From Kiloniellales bacterium (lineage in GTDB: Bacteria; Pseudomonadota; Alphaproteobacteria; Kiloniellales; JAKSDN01), in NCBI GenBank assembly GCA_022360075.1, contig JAKSDN010000559.1, forward strand, positions 1 to 17,856: DNA of 17,856 nucleotides, written 5' to 3'. The translations under genes were made by a program, and so were the position numbers. Below are positions 7,302 through 14,257 of this stretch, piece by piece (positions within the stretch are counted from its first letter, which is position 1; each line of letters begins with the position of its first letter). Under the pieces are notes generated by a model, which had not been told where the DNA came from, did not search any database, and worked only from the letters and a program-made list of their open reading frames with translations.

Positions 7302-9662
7302 TTAGGAGAGATCGCCGGCGATCTGCTGAATGCGGATCACGACGAACTCGGCGGGCTTGAGCGGCGCGAAGCCCACCTCGATGTTGACGATTCCGAGGTT
7401 GCGGTCGTTCTGCGTGGTCGTCTCCGCGTCGCACTTCACGAAGAAGGCCTCGTCGGGCGTGCTGCCCTGGAAGGCGCCCTGGCGGAACAGCCCGAGCATG
7501 AAGGCGTTGAGGTTCATGCGGATCTTCGCCCAGAGCGGCTCGTCGTTCGGCTCGAAGACGACCCACTTGGTGCCGCGGAAGAGCGACTCCTCCAGGAACA
7601 GCGCCAGACGGCGGATCGGCACGTACTTCCACTCGGAGCCGAAGTCGTCGGAACCGTCCAGCGTGCGCGCGCCCCAATTGACGAAGCCGTTGGGGAACAC
7701 CCGCAGGCAATTCACGCCGAGCTTGTTGAGCACGCCGTTCTCGGGGTCGGTCAAATTGACCTCCAGGCCGACGAGCCCGCGCAGGCTTGCCTCGATGCCC
7801 GCCGGCGCCTTCCAGACGCCGCGCGTGGAATCGATGCGCGCCATGAGGCCCGCGATCGCGCCCGACGGCCCGATCGGCTTGACCAGGCCGCGATCGCTGT
7901 AGAGCGCGCGCGGATAGAAGACGGCGGCATGGTCGTTGACGATCGGCGCCCGCAGGGCATTGACCTCCATCGCCGTCGCCACCGGCCGGCCGTTGCCGTC
8001 GGTCCATTCCGGCGGCGCGTCGACCAGCAGGAAGGCCCGGTTCTGGGCGCAGTAGGTGCTCGCCGGCCCCCAGAGGTCGGTCTGCGCCGCCGCGCCCGCG
8101 CCGGCATCGGCCGGCAGGACCATCAGATTGAAGAGGTCGACCGGATCGAGCGCGTGAAAACCGGTCTGCTGCGCCTCGCTGCCGAGATATTCGGCTAGGC
8201 CCGGCGCGGTCCCGTCCGCGCCCGGCGCGCCGGGCACCTGGAAAGCGCCGCTGCCCGTGTTGCCGAGCGTGTACTGCCGGACGTTGCGCACGAAGCTGCC
8301 GTCGACCATCGGCGCCGTGCCGGCATCGACGACGCTCGCGGTCTCGTTGATCGTGCCTTCCTTGGCCAGCAGGGCCAGGTGGTGGCCCCAGACCTCGGCG
8401 CGCCATGTGGAGGCCGGGTTGTCGTTGATCGCCTGGGCGATGATCCCGAGCTTCTCGACCACGCCGCCGGCGTTGCCGCCGGAGTCCAGGAACCAGGAGC
8501 CGGCCGGCAGGCTCGAGAAATCGAAGTTCGTCACCTCGCCGTCGACGTCGATCGAGGCGAAGTCATCACGGTCCAAGATGGAGAGGGCGAGGATGTTGTC
8601 GACATCGGAGAAATGCGCGCCGGTCGCCGCCGGACGAAAACCGCTATAGCGCGTCGGCTCGATACCGCCCTGGTCGAGGCCGAGCCGCAGGGGCACGGCG
8701 AGATCGTCGGACGTGCTGCGCCGGATCCTGACCGAGCTGTGGGCGTTGGGATCGGGCGACGTCGAGATGATGCGCAGAACCGAGAAGGCGCCCGAGGTGA
8801 CGACCGAGACGGAGATCGAGCGGCCCGGCACCTGATTGTTCAGTTGTGTGTTGATCTCCGCGGCTAGCTCGGTCTCGAGATCGGTGAGCGCCCAATTGCC
8901 GCCGCTGATCCCCTGCAACGTGGGCACGACGCCGGCCACGTCGATCGGCACGTAGCGCGTGTCGTCGACGTTCATCTCGAAGCGATGGTTGGTCCCCAGC
9001 AAGCCTTCGAAGAATGTCCGGAAGGTCGCAATCGGCGTGGTCGTCATCACCTGGCTCTGGCTGAAGCCCGAGAAGGTGTCGGCCGCCAGCTCGTTGATGC
9101 CGCCGGTATCGGCGTCCGGATGGAGTGCGAGATCGATCAGCTCCGAGCTCTGCGTTACGAAGGCGGGCGCGAAGCGCGCCGCATCCGGGTTCATGCTCAG
9201 GCCGCTGTGGTCCTCGCGCTGCACCTCGACACCCTCGTCTTCCTGGATCACCGACAGGGCGAAGGTCTCGTTCGGGTTCGCGGTGTCGTAGCTCACCTCG
9301 AGGCGAACGCCGTTGCCGAAGGCGCCGGGATGTTTCGCCGTAGCCACCAGCACGTCGTTGCCGCCGACGTCGCGCAGCGTCACGTCCGCCCGGGCCGCGC
9401 CAGCGGCAAGCCGGACCACGTAACAGTCGGTCCCGCCGTTCGCGAAGAACTGGGTGATGCTCTGCCCCAGGTCGCTTTCCGGGTGGGAGGTGCCGAAGCT
9501 GCGCGCAAAGTCCGAGGGACTGAGGATCCGCACGGCCTTGTCCATCGGCCCCTTGGTCGTGCGGCCGAAGAAGGCGGCAATCGAGGTCGAGACACCTGTG
9601 ATGGTGTGGACGCCGCTCGGCACTTCCTGAATGTAAACGCCAGGATAGCTGACCGTTACCAT
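7302..9662 (-). CDS. Contractile tail sheath protein (Afp2-4-like), long form
   Basis: 786 residues. The N-terminus MVTVSYPGVYIQEVPSGV ... ITGVSTSIAAFFGRTTKGP and then FARSFGTSHPESDLGQSI / FFANGGTDCYVVRLA are the conserved start of eCIS and phage sheath proteins. The C-terminal ~140 residues are the conserved handshake region: WGARTLDG, WKYVPIRRLALFLEESL, GTKWVVFEPNDEPLW, FMLGLFRQGAFQGSTPDEAF, FVKCDAETTTQNDR, IVNIEVGFAPLKPAEFV. The middle (about residues 140-450) is extra compared with the 350-500-residue sheaths of Afp and carries several beta-rich, Asp- and Ser-containing stretches, so it is probably an outward-facing insertion. The sheath contracts to drive the tube into a target. The ATG at 9662 has a strong GGGAGG ribosome site 8-9 bases upstream. 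It is the first gene of the CIS operon. Confidence 0.95.
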   Translation of the reverse strand: MVTVSYPGVYIQEVPSGVHTITGVSTSIAAFFGRTTKGPMDKAVRILSPSDFARSFGTSHPESDLGQSITQFFANGGTDCYVVRLAAGAARADVTLRDVGGNDVLVATAKHPGAFGNGVRLEVSYDTANPNETFALSVIQEDEGVEVQREDHSGLSMNPDAARFAPAFVTQSSELIDLALHPDADTGGINELAADTFSGFSQSQVMTTTPIATFRTFFEGLLGTNHRFEMNVDDTRYVPIDVAGVVPTLQGISGGNWALTDLETELAAEINTQLNNQVPGRSISVSVVTSGAFSVLRIISTSPDPNAHSSVRIRRSTSDDLAVPLRLGLDQGGIEPTRYSGFRPAATGAHFSDVDNILALSILDRDDFASIDVDGEVTNFDFSSLPAGSWFLDSGGNAGGVVEKLGIIAQAINDNPASTWRAEVWGHHLALLAKEGTINETASVVDAGTAPMVDGSFVRNVRQYTLGNTGSGAFQVPGAPGADGTAPGLAEYLGSEAQQTGFHALDPVDLFNLMVLPADAGAGAAAQTDLWGPASTYCAQNRAFLLVDAPPEWTDGNGRPVATAMEVNALRAPIVNDHAAVFYPRALYSDRGLVKPIGPSGAIAGLMARIDSTRGVWKAPAGIEASLRGLVGLEVNLTDPENGVLNKLGVNCLRVFPNGFVNWGARTLDGSDDFGSEWKYVPIRRLALFLEESLFRGTKWVVFEPNDEPLWAKIRMNLNAFMLGLFRQGAFQGSTPDEAFFVKCDAETTTQNDRNLGIVNIEVGFAPLKPAEFVVIRIQQIAGDLS

Positions 9663-10199
9663 GCTTTGATCCTCCCGGAGTCAGATGGCGGTTGTCGTCC
9701 CGCGACGAAGATCACACAGCGCCGGGCCGCGAAGCCGTTTCGCACCCTGTTGTCGGAACCACCGCTGCTCCCGAATGACGCTGTCAGAATCGCCCGGTCG
9801 TATGGGGCCGTGCCTATCTGGCCGGACATGCTCCGAAGACGCTAAGCCGCCGGCCTTCGTGTTGAAGTGGCTTTTCGCACAGGCATCGGCCCGGCTTCGC
9901 GCACGAAACGGCGATGCATGACAAGAGACCATGCCGCCTTGGCGCAGCCATGCAGCACGACCGGTTTCTGCGCGAAAGCCCCCCGGCATCGTGCGTTCTC
10001 CCTGTTGCCGGCCCTCGCCTATCGCCGTCCGGCAAGCGCGCCGGTCAAACGGACGCGCTATCTATGACTCGCACGAGCGCTACGGAACGCCCGACAAGTT
10101 CTTTGATTCATTTGTTTCAGTGAGGCCGTCGAGACCGAAATAAGACGCCTCACATCTACACCTTCTAATCAGCCTAGGTCAGGCTCGACGACCTGGACT

Positions 10200-10228
10200 T
10201 GTGAGATACCTGTGAGATTTCTGTGAGA
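10200..10228. promoter_or_regulatory. Three direct repeats of TGTGAGA at 11-bp period, candidate response-regulator operator
   Basis: TGTGAGA occurs at 10200-10206, 10211-10217 and 10222-10228, all copies identical, with four-base spacers TACC and TTTC. Seven-base half sites at 11-bp period place all copies on one face of the helix, the layout used by OmpR/PhoB-type winged-helix regulators. The site lies 538 bases upstream of the sheath start. Which gene it controls, and by which regulator, is not shown; no OmpR-type regulator is encoded in the window. Confidence 0.5.
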
Positions 10229-10304
10229 CGGATTAGGCCAAAGACGCAACCGCCGTTTCGGCGAGGCTTTTCTTTGGATATTTGAGCTAGGCGGCGGTCA
10301 GGGT

Positions 10305-10319
10305 GAACCGAATCGGTTC
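10305..10319. promoter_or_regulatory. Perfect 15-bp palindrome GAACCGAATCGGTTC
   Basis: GAACCGA and TCGGTTC are perfect inverted copies around one central base. It lies about 100 bases downstream of the hydrolase stop and 640 bases upstream of the sheath start. It could be an operator for a dimeric regulator, since AACCG...CGGTT half sites resemble those of the LacI/GalR family, or a short hairpin at the end of the hydrolase transcript. A T-run typical of a terminator is absent. Confidence 0.3.
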
Positions 10320-10419
10320 CCGATTGTCCGTCCCCGTAAGATAGAGACGCGATCTCCGGCGGCAAGCTCCGGTCGAAACGAAACGCTTCACCATCGCAGT
10401 CGCTCGTCGCAAGCGCCCG

Positions 10420-11208
10420 TCAATGAACGAGGAAAGCGTCGAGCTTCTCGCGAAAGGCCTCGGGGCAGATGACCGGAAAGAAGTGCCCGCCGCGCGGCAG
10501 GAGTACCGTCTCCGCGCCGGGGATCAGCTCGCCCAGGGCCTCACTGTAGTAGGCCGGTGTCACGAGGTCGTCGCGCGCGCCGAGCACCAGCGTCGGCGCC
10601 GTTATGCGTGACAGATCCTCTCGCCGGTCGAAGGCCAGGATCGCCTCTATGCGACTCAGCATGATCTCGGCCGTCGAAGCCTCCACGGCGCGCGCCTCCT
10701 CCTCGATCATGCGGGAAAGGTTGTCGCGCACCCAGTCGGCGGGCCGCATGAAGATCGAGGCGGCGCGAATATAGGTCTCCATGCCGTTCAGACGCAGGAT
10801 CTCGCTGCGCACGGCGAAGCAGCGCCGGAAATAGTCGTCGGCCGCCGTCCAGGTCGCGCCCAGCACGAGACGATCGATCAGGCCCGGCCGGTCGATCGCG
10901 AGGATCTGCCCGATCGCTCCGCCCGTCGAATGGCCCACGAAGTGCGCCCGCTCGATCCCGAGCCCGGCCATGAGCTGGGCGATATCATCGGCCATCTGAT
11001 CGACGGAATAGCGGATCGCCGAGCGGCTGCTCTGGCCCGTGCCGCGATGGTCATGGACGATGACGCGAAAGCTCTGGGCCAGGTGCGGCACGTGGATCGA
11101 CCAGAAGGCAGAGACACCGCTCAGGCCCGAGACCAGGAGCAACGGCGGCCCCTCGCCGTGCTCCTCGAAGTAAAGCTGATCGCCATCGGCGAGCGTGAAC
11201 ATCGGCAT
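10420..11208 (-). CDS. Alpha/beta hydrolase, RutD-like (aminoacrylate hydrolase / 3-oxoadipate enol-lactonase family)
   Basis: 262 residues with the full alpha/beta-hydrolase order: oxyanion-hole region LLLVSGLSG (24-32), HDHRGTGQS, nucleophile elbow VGHSTGG with Ser94, acid Asp in GARDDLVTP (D213 or D214), and His242 in RGGHFF. Segments DHRGTGQSS, FRRCFAVRSEILRL and MRPADW closely resemble what I remember of RutD (pyrimidine-degradation aminoacrylate hydrolase), but no rut genes are nearby, so the substrate is unknown. It acts in the cytoplasm: no signal peptide is seen. The frame continues upstream to a TTG at 11244 without a ribosome site; the ATG at 11208 follows a purine-rich GGAGAGATGGGGG, so I prefer it (ATG at 11202 is also possible). 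It has a 256-base gap to the upstream protease gene and is probably its own transcription unit. Confidence 0.85.
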   Translation of the reverse strand: MPMFTLADGDQLYFEEHGEGPPLLLVSGLSGVSAFWSIHVPHLAQSFRVIVHDHRGTGQSSRSAIRYSVDQMADDIAQLMAGLGIERAHFVGHSTGGAIGQILAIDRPGLIDRLVLGATWTAADDYFRRCFAVRSEILRLNGMETYIRAASIFMRPADWVRDNLSRMIEEEARAVEASTAEIMLSRIEAILAFDRREDLSRITAPTLVLGARDDLVTPAYYSEALGELIPGAETVLLPRGGHFFPVICPEAFREKLDAFLVH

Positions 11209-11270
11209 CGTGAACGAGCCCCCATCTCTCCACGGCGCCGACAAGGAGGCGCACCACGGTTACCGGAGGC

Positions 11271-11299
11271 ATGCTAGACCGACGCGAATGGCGCTGCAA
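11271..11299 (-). promoter_or_regulatory. Weak candidate sigma70 promoter for the hydrolase gene
   Basis: On the minus strand TTGCAG (11299-11294) and TAGCAT (11276-11271) are 17 bases apart, 63 bases upstream of the chosen hydrolase start. The match is only 3/6 and 4/6 to the consensus, so this is a suggestion. The spacing is ideal and the position is sensible. Confidence 0.25.
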
Positions 11300-11434
11300 A
11301 CCGATCACCGGCGGTGGATATGCCGAAGAAGACCTAGCCGGCCGGACGGGGCCGCCCCCAACGCTCACCCGAGCGCCCTTCCGGCCGGCGCCGCGTCCGC
11401 GAACATGCAGTCGCAAAGCGCCGGCCGGTTGGAG

Positions 11435-11455
11435 CCGGTTGAACAGGGCAACCGG
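11435..11455 (-). terminator. Hairpin after the protease gene, possible terminator
   Basis: Ten bases past the protease stop, CCGGTTG and CAACCGG can pair with a 7-base loop (7 bp, perfect). No T-run follows, so if it ends transcription it may need Rho. It would separate the protease unit from the hydrolase unit. Confidence 0.3.
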
Positions 11456-11464
11456 GCTTCGCGT

Positions 11465-13714
11465 CTAATGCCGGCTGAACGCGGCCTCGCCGAAGCCTTG
11501 TTCTTCGGCCGCTTGGCCGTTGCCAGCCGAGGCGACGCCGAACGTGACCTCGCCGGTGCCGGTTTCCGCGGCTTCCGGCGCATCGGCCGCCGCGACCGCG
11601 AAGGACGCTTCGCCCGCGCCCGCTTCCGCGGCTTCGGAGACCTCACCATCGCCCGCCGCACCGAAGGCTGCGACGCCGTATCCGGCCTCACTTTGCTCCG
11701 GCGCCTCGGCCTCCTCGGCGACGCCGAAGGAGGCTTCGCCGAATCCGAGCTCGCTTTCGTCGGCGCCTTGGGGCGCCTCGGCCAAGGCGAAGGAGGCGGC
11801 GCCGATGCCTTCGTCGGCGTCACCTGCGGCGGCCAAGGATGGCGCGACCTGCGAGCTGACGACCGTCTCGATACCGGTGGTGGCGATCTCGAGATCGACC
11901 AGGCGCAGGCCCTTCTTGCTCCAGTCCTCCCACTTCTCCTTGAAGCTGGTCCAGTCGGAGTTGACCCAAAGGCCGTAACCGCCGGAGCCTTGGCGGAAGA
12001 CGCCCGAGTAGCGGGTCTGCGCGCCGTACCGCGTGCGCTCGAAGTCGATCAGGCGCAGGCCTTTGGCGCTCCAGTCCTTCCACTTGTTGACGAAGTTGGG
12101 CCAGGTCGCGTTCACCCAGAGGCCGTAGGTGCCGCCGCCCTGGCGGAAGACGCCGGAGTAGCGGGTCTGCGAGCCGTAGCGCGTGATCTCGAAGTCGATC
12201 AGGCGCATGCCCTTGCCGCTCCACTCCTTCCACTTGGCCACGAAGTTGGGCCAGGTCGCGTTGACCCAGAGGCCGTAGCCGCCGCCACCCTGGACGAAGA
12301 CGCCGGAATAGCGGGTCTGCGAGCCGTAGCGCGTGATCTCCAGATCGATCAGGCGCAGGCCCTTGCCGCTCCACTCTTTCCACTTGGCCACGAAGCTGGG
12401 CCAGGTCGCATTGACCCAGAGACCATAGCCGCCCGAGCCCTGGCGCCACACGCCGGAATAAAGCGTCTTGTTCCCGACCCGCGTGATCTCCAGGTCCTCG
12501 AGCCGAAGGCCCTTGGCGCCCCATTCCTTCCACTTGGAGACGAAGGCCGGCCAGCTCGCGTTGGCCCAGAGACCGTAGGCGCCGCTGCCTTTATTGAAGA
12601 CGCCGGTGTAGCGCTCGGCCTGAGGGAAACCCAGGTGATAGGGCGTGTACTCGCACATGGTCCAGCTATTGGACTTCATGATGCAGGGCACGCCGCCGCC
12701 CGGCGCGCAGGTGGCACAGTTGCCGTTGGGCTTCTTGAAGTAGCCCCACTGGCCGCCGCAGTTGCAGTTGCTCGCGGCATACTCGTCCGGCGCGCCGAAC
12801 ACGTGACCGGTCTCGTGCGCGAAGACGCGGTCGATATTGTCCGGTCCCCAGCCGTCGTTGGCATAGTCCATGACCAGACGCGGCCCGCCGATCGAGGCGT
12901 AAGCGAACCAGCCCAAGGGGTACTTGGTGAAGAAGGCGCAGTAGGCCCAATCCGTGTTCTTGGCCTGGCGCAGATCCTGGACGTAGTCCCTCACGCCGTT
13001 CAAGCCCGCGCCATAACCGAGCTTGGCCATCGCCGGGTCGCGCCAGAGCGCTTCCTTCTGACCGAAGCTCAGGTTGGGGGAGCCGGGCTTGACGTTGAGG
13101 CTGACGACACGGACGTCGTAGACCCATTTCACGCCCTCGGGCGAACTTTGGGCGCCGAGCCAGGACAGACCGTTCTGCACTTCAGCCACGACTTTGACCC
13201 GCTCGGCCAGACTGAACTTCAGCGCGGCCGTCGGCCCCTCGACGATGATCACGCCGACCGCGACGGAGCCATTGAGCCGGGCGCTGGTCGCCGGGGCCCC
13301 GGCCATGGCCGCGGCCGACTCGGCTTCGTCCTCGTGGTCGTGGTAGTCGGGCGTGCTGGCCTTGTCGTTGTCCCACTCCTCCTCGGCGAGCGGACGCTGC
13401 GCCTTGGCGGTCGCATAGTCCTCGGATTGCCGCAGGTCGAAGCCCTGAAGGCCCAGGGCGCCGACCTCGTCGAGATCGCCGCGCACATCCTCCGAGATCC
13501 CGCTCATGGCCGCGGCCATCGCGCCTGCGGGAACCTGCTCGCGAACCTCGCCCTCGGCCGAAGGCGAGACCTCGGCGATCAGCACCCGCGGGCCGTACTG
13601 ATGCGAGACCCGGCCCCGAGCCTGGCGCACGGCGGGAAGCGCGGCCCGTGAGACATCCTCGGCCGTCGCGCCGACCACAATTGCTTGTTCGTCAATGCCA
13701 ACATCACCGGCCAT
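11465..13714 (-). CDS. Metzincin-like metalloprotease with tandem BTRD1-type repeats and a C-terminal GxGEASF repeat array
   Basis: 749 residues, no signal peptide or membrane segment. Residues 1-~110 form a small alpha/beta domain related to the upstream small protein; ~110-145 are an acidic linker (DYHDHEDEAES). From ~150 (GSVAVGVIIVEG) the catalytic domain contains H300-E-T-G-H304-VFG-AP-D310, a metzincin-type zinc site with Asp as third ligand. A Cys-rich stretch (CNCGG, CATC) and CIMKSNSWTMCEYTPYHLG (~344-362) follow; the Met is a likely Met-turn. Residues 369-618 are five 50-residue repeats (YSGVF, GLWVNATW, FVAKWKEW, GLRLIDLEI) resembling bacterial tandem repeat domain 1. Residues 636-749 are six ~21-residue units starting GxGEASF. 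The frame opens at a TTG at 13732, but ATG 13714 has AGGAG 8 bases upstream. It follows the small gene by 37 bases. The peptidase call is firm by motif; substrate and export route are unknown. Confidence 0.78.
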   Translation of the reverse strand: MAGDVGIDEQAIVVGATAEDVSRAALPAVRQARGRVSHQYGPRVLIAEVSPSAEGEVREQVPAGAMAAAMSGISEDVRGDLDEVGALGLQGFDLRQSEDYATAKAQRPLAEEEWDNDKASTPDYHDHEDEAESAAAMAGAPATSARLNGSVAVGVIIVEGPTAALKFSLAERVKVVAEVQNGLSWLGAQSSPEGVKWVYDVRVVSLNVKPGSPNLSFGQKEALWRDPAMAKLGYGAGLNGVRDYVQDLRQAKNTDWAYCAFFTKYPLGWFAYASIGGPRLVMDYANDGWGPDNIDRVFAHETGHVFGAPDEYAASNCNCGGQWGYFKKPNGNCATCAPGGGVPCIMKSNSWTMCEYTPYHLGFPQAERYTGVFNKGSGAYGLWANASWPAFVSKWKEWGAKGLRLEDLEITRVGNKTLYSGVWRQGSGGYGLWVNATWPSFVAKWKEWSGKGLRLIDLEITRYGSQTRYSGVFVQGGGGYGLWVNATWPNFVAKWKEWSGKGMRLIDFEITRYGSQTRYSGVFRQGGGTYGLWVNATWPNFVNKWKDWSAKGLRLIDFERTRYGAQTRYSGVFRQGSGGYGLWVNSDWTSFKEKWEDWSKKGLRLVDLEIATTGIETVVSSQVAPSLAAAGDADEGIGAASFALAEAPQGADESELGFGEASFGVAEEAEAPEQSEAGYGVAAFGAAGDGEVSEAAEAGAGEASFAVAAADAPEAAETGTGEVTFGVASAGNGQAAEEQGFGEAAFSRH
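11468..11809 (-). repeat. Protein-coding tandem repeat: six units of about 63 bp (GxGEASF motif)
   Basis: It encodes residues 636-749 of the protease: five units of 20-21 residues and a final 10-residue unit that ends the protein. Each begins Gly-x-Gly, then usually Glu-Ala-Ser/Ala-Phe, and continues with Ala-, Glu- and Gly-rich acidic sequence. Unit starts in residues: 636, 657, 678, 699, 719, 740. The regular phase and the partial last unit show an array made by duplication. Confidence 0.75.
11861..12610 (-). repeat. Five tandem 150-bp coding repeats (50-residue BTRD1-type modules)
   Basis: Five in-frame units of exactly 150 bp encode residues 369-618. Unit tops on the minus strand are at 12610, 12460, 12310, 12160 and 12010. 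The middle three are nearly identical in protein; the first and last are more diverged, the usual picture when inner units are homogenised by recombination. Each holds YxGVF, GLWVNATW, WKEW and GLRLIDLE, which resemble the Pfam family called bacterial tandem repeat domain 1. Such modules are thought to form propeller-like or binding surfaces; function here is unknown. Confidence 0.85.
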
Positions 13715-13751
13715 TCCAATAACTCCTCTCAAGAATCTTGTGAAAGGGAGT

Positions 13752-14114
13752 CTATTGGCGCGGCGGATCCGGTGGCTTGAAGCCGGGAGCGTCCCAGTCC
13801 AGTCCCTCGCCCTCGCGGTCTTTTTTCGGCTGAGTCTTGCGACTCATCCAGGCGGCGACGAAGAGGGACTCGGTCTCGTCGAGACCGGCGAGGACTTCGG
13901 ACGGCACTTCTGCGGTGGCGACCGTCGCCACACCCGGGATCGATCCGAGCCTTTCGCTCAGCTCTCCTTGGGCATGTCGTACGACGACGACCCGCCGCGA
14001 CACGACCTGGGTCACCGCGCAGCGGCGGCTGACCTCGGCGAGAGCTTCCTTCGCCTTCTCGTCGTCGAAGACGATCAGCAGCTCGCCCGCCTCGGTCAAG
14101 CTACGGCCTCCCAC
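13752..14114 (-). CDS. Small protein related to the protease N-terminal domain; possible propeptide- or inhibitor-like partner (~120 aa)
   Basis: About 120 residues. GELLIVFDDEKAKEALAEV, then VSRRVVVVRHAQGELSERLG, IPGVATVATAEVPSEVL and LDETESLFVAAWMSRK predict a beta-alpha-beta ferredoxin-like fold as in subtilisin propeptides (I9 type), with a charged tail ending PGFKPPDPPRQ. The pattern runs parallel with residues ~10-110 of the downstream protease (AIVVGATAEDVSRAALPAV ... YGPRVLIAEVSP ... LDEVGALGLQGFD), so the two probably share a domain. It lies 37 bases upstream of the protease gene, so the two are likely cotranscribed. The GTG at 14114 is the first start in frame; a TTG at 14099 has a better-placed GGGAGG ribosome site, so the true protein may be five residues shorter. 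A role as chaperone or inhibitor is inferred, not shown. Confidence 0.72.
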   Translation of the reverse strand: MGGRSLTEAGELLIVFDDEKAKEALAEVSRRCAVTQVVSRRVVVVRHAQGELSERLGSIPGVATVATAEVPSEVLAGLDETESLFVAAWMSRKTQPKKDREGEGLDWDAPGFKPPDPPRQ

Positions 14115-14257
14115 ATGCGCCCTGACGGACGCGACGACATTCGGAACTCGAAAACCCCAGCAACTTCACTCCACGCGTTAACCCGACGCGCACCAATAGA
14201 GAACGAGAGACCGACTATGCGAGTCTCCCCGATTGAGCGCGCGTCAGGGGTTGGGAA

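Larger units (their letters stand above)
9663..10419. other. 757-base gap between the sheath and the hydrolase gene, no gene recognised
   Basis: I find no protein-like reading frame: the short frames present have compositions expected from GC-rich noise, with no recognisable motif. The gap contains three TGTGAGA repeats (10200-10228), a 15-bp palindrome (10305-10319) and an A+T-richer stretch near 10080-10145. It lies upstream of the first CIS gene, so the promoter of the operon is probably here, but I see no good sigma70 -35/-10 pair. The long untranslated leader this would imply is itself unusual. Confidence 0.55.

Noticed and set aside
1..9662. Prophage or type VI secretion system
   Set aside because: No head, portal, terminase, TssB/C, TssJLM or ClpV genes are seen; DUF4255 cap, AAA ATPase and CIS tube protein indicate an eCIS. 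The flank beyond base 1 is not available to confirm.
9681..9989. 102-codon minus-strand frame upstream of the sheath
   Set aside because: No motif, no good ribosome site, composition of a random frame; kept as non-coding.
10018..10048. TTGACC on the minus strand at 10048-10043 as a -35 box for the CIS operon
   Set aside because: The nearest -10 candidates match 1-3 of 6 bases or need 19-base spacing.
9931..10143. 70-codon plus-strand frame ending in IYDSHERYGTPDKFFDSF
   Set aside because: The C-terminal part looks somewhat protein-like, but the rest does not and there is no ribosome site; possibly a gene remnant but not supportable.
10200..10228. Short CRISPR-like array
   Set aside because: Repeats of 7 bases with 4-base spacers are far too short; a regulator site fits better.
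11195..13651. Plus-strand 818-codon open frame opposite the protease
   Set aside because: Antisense of a GC-rich repeat gene; the protein has no recognisable motif and its periodic sequence mirrors the 150-bp repeats of the minus strand.
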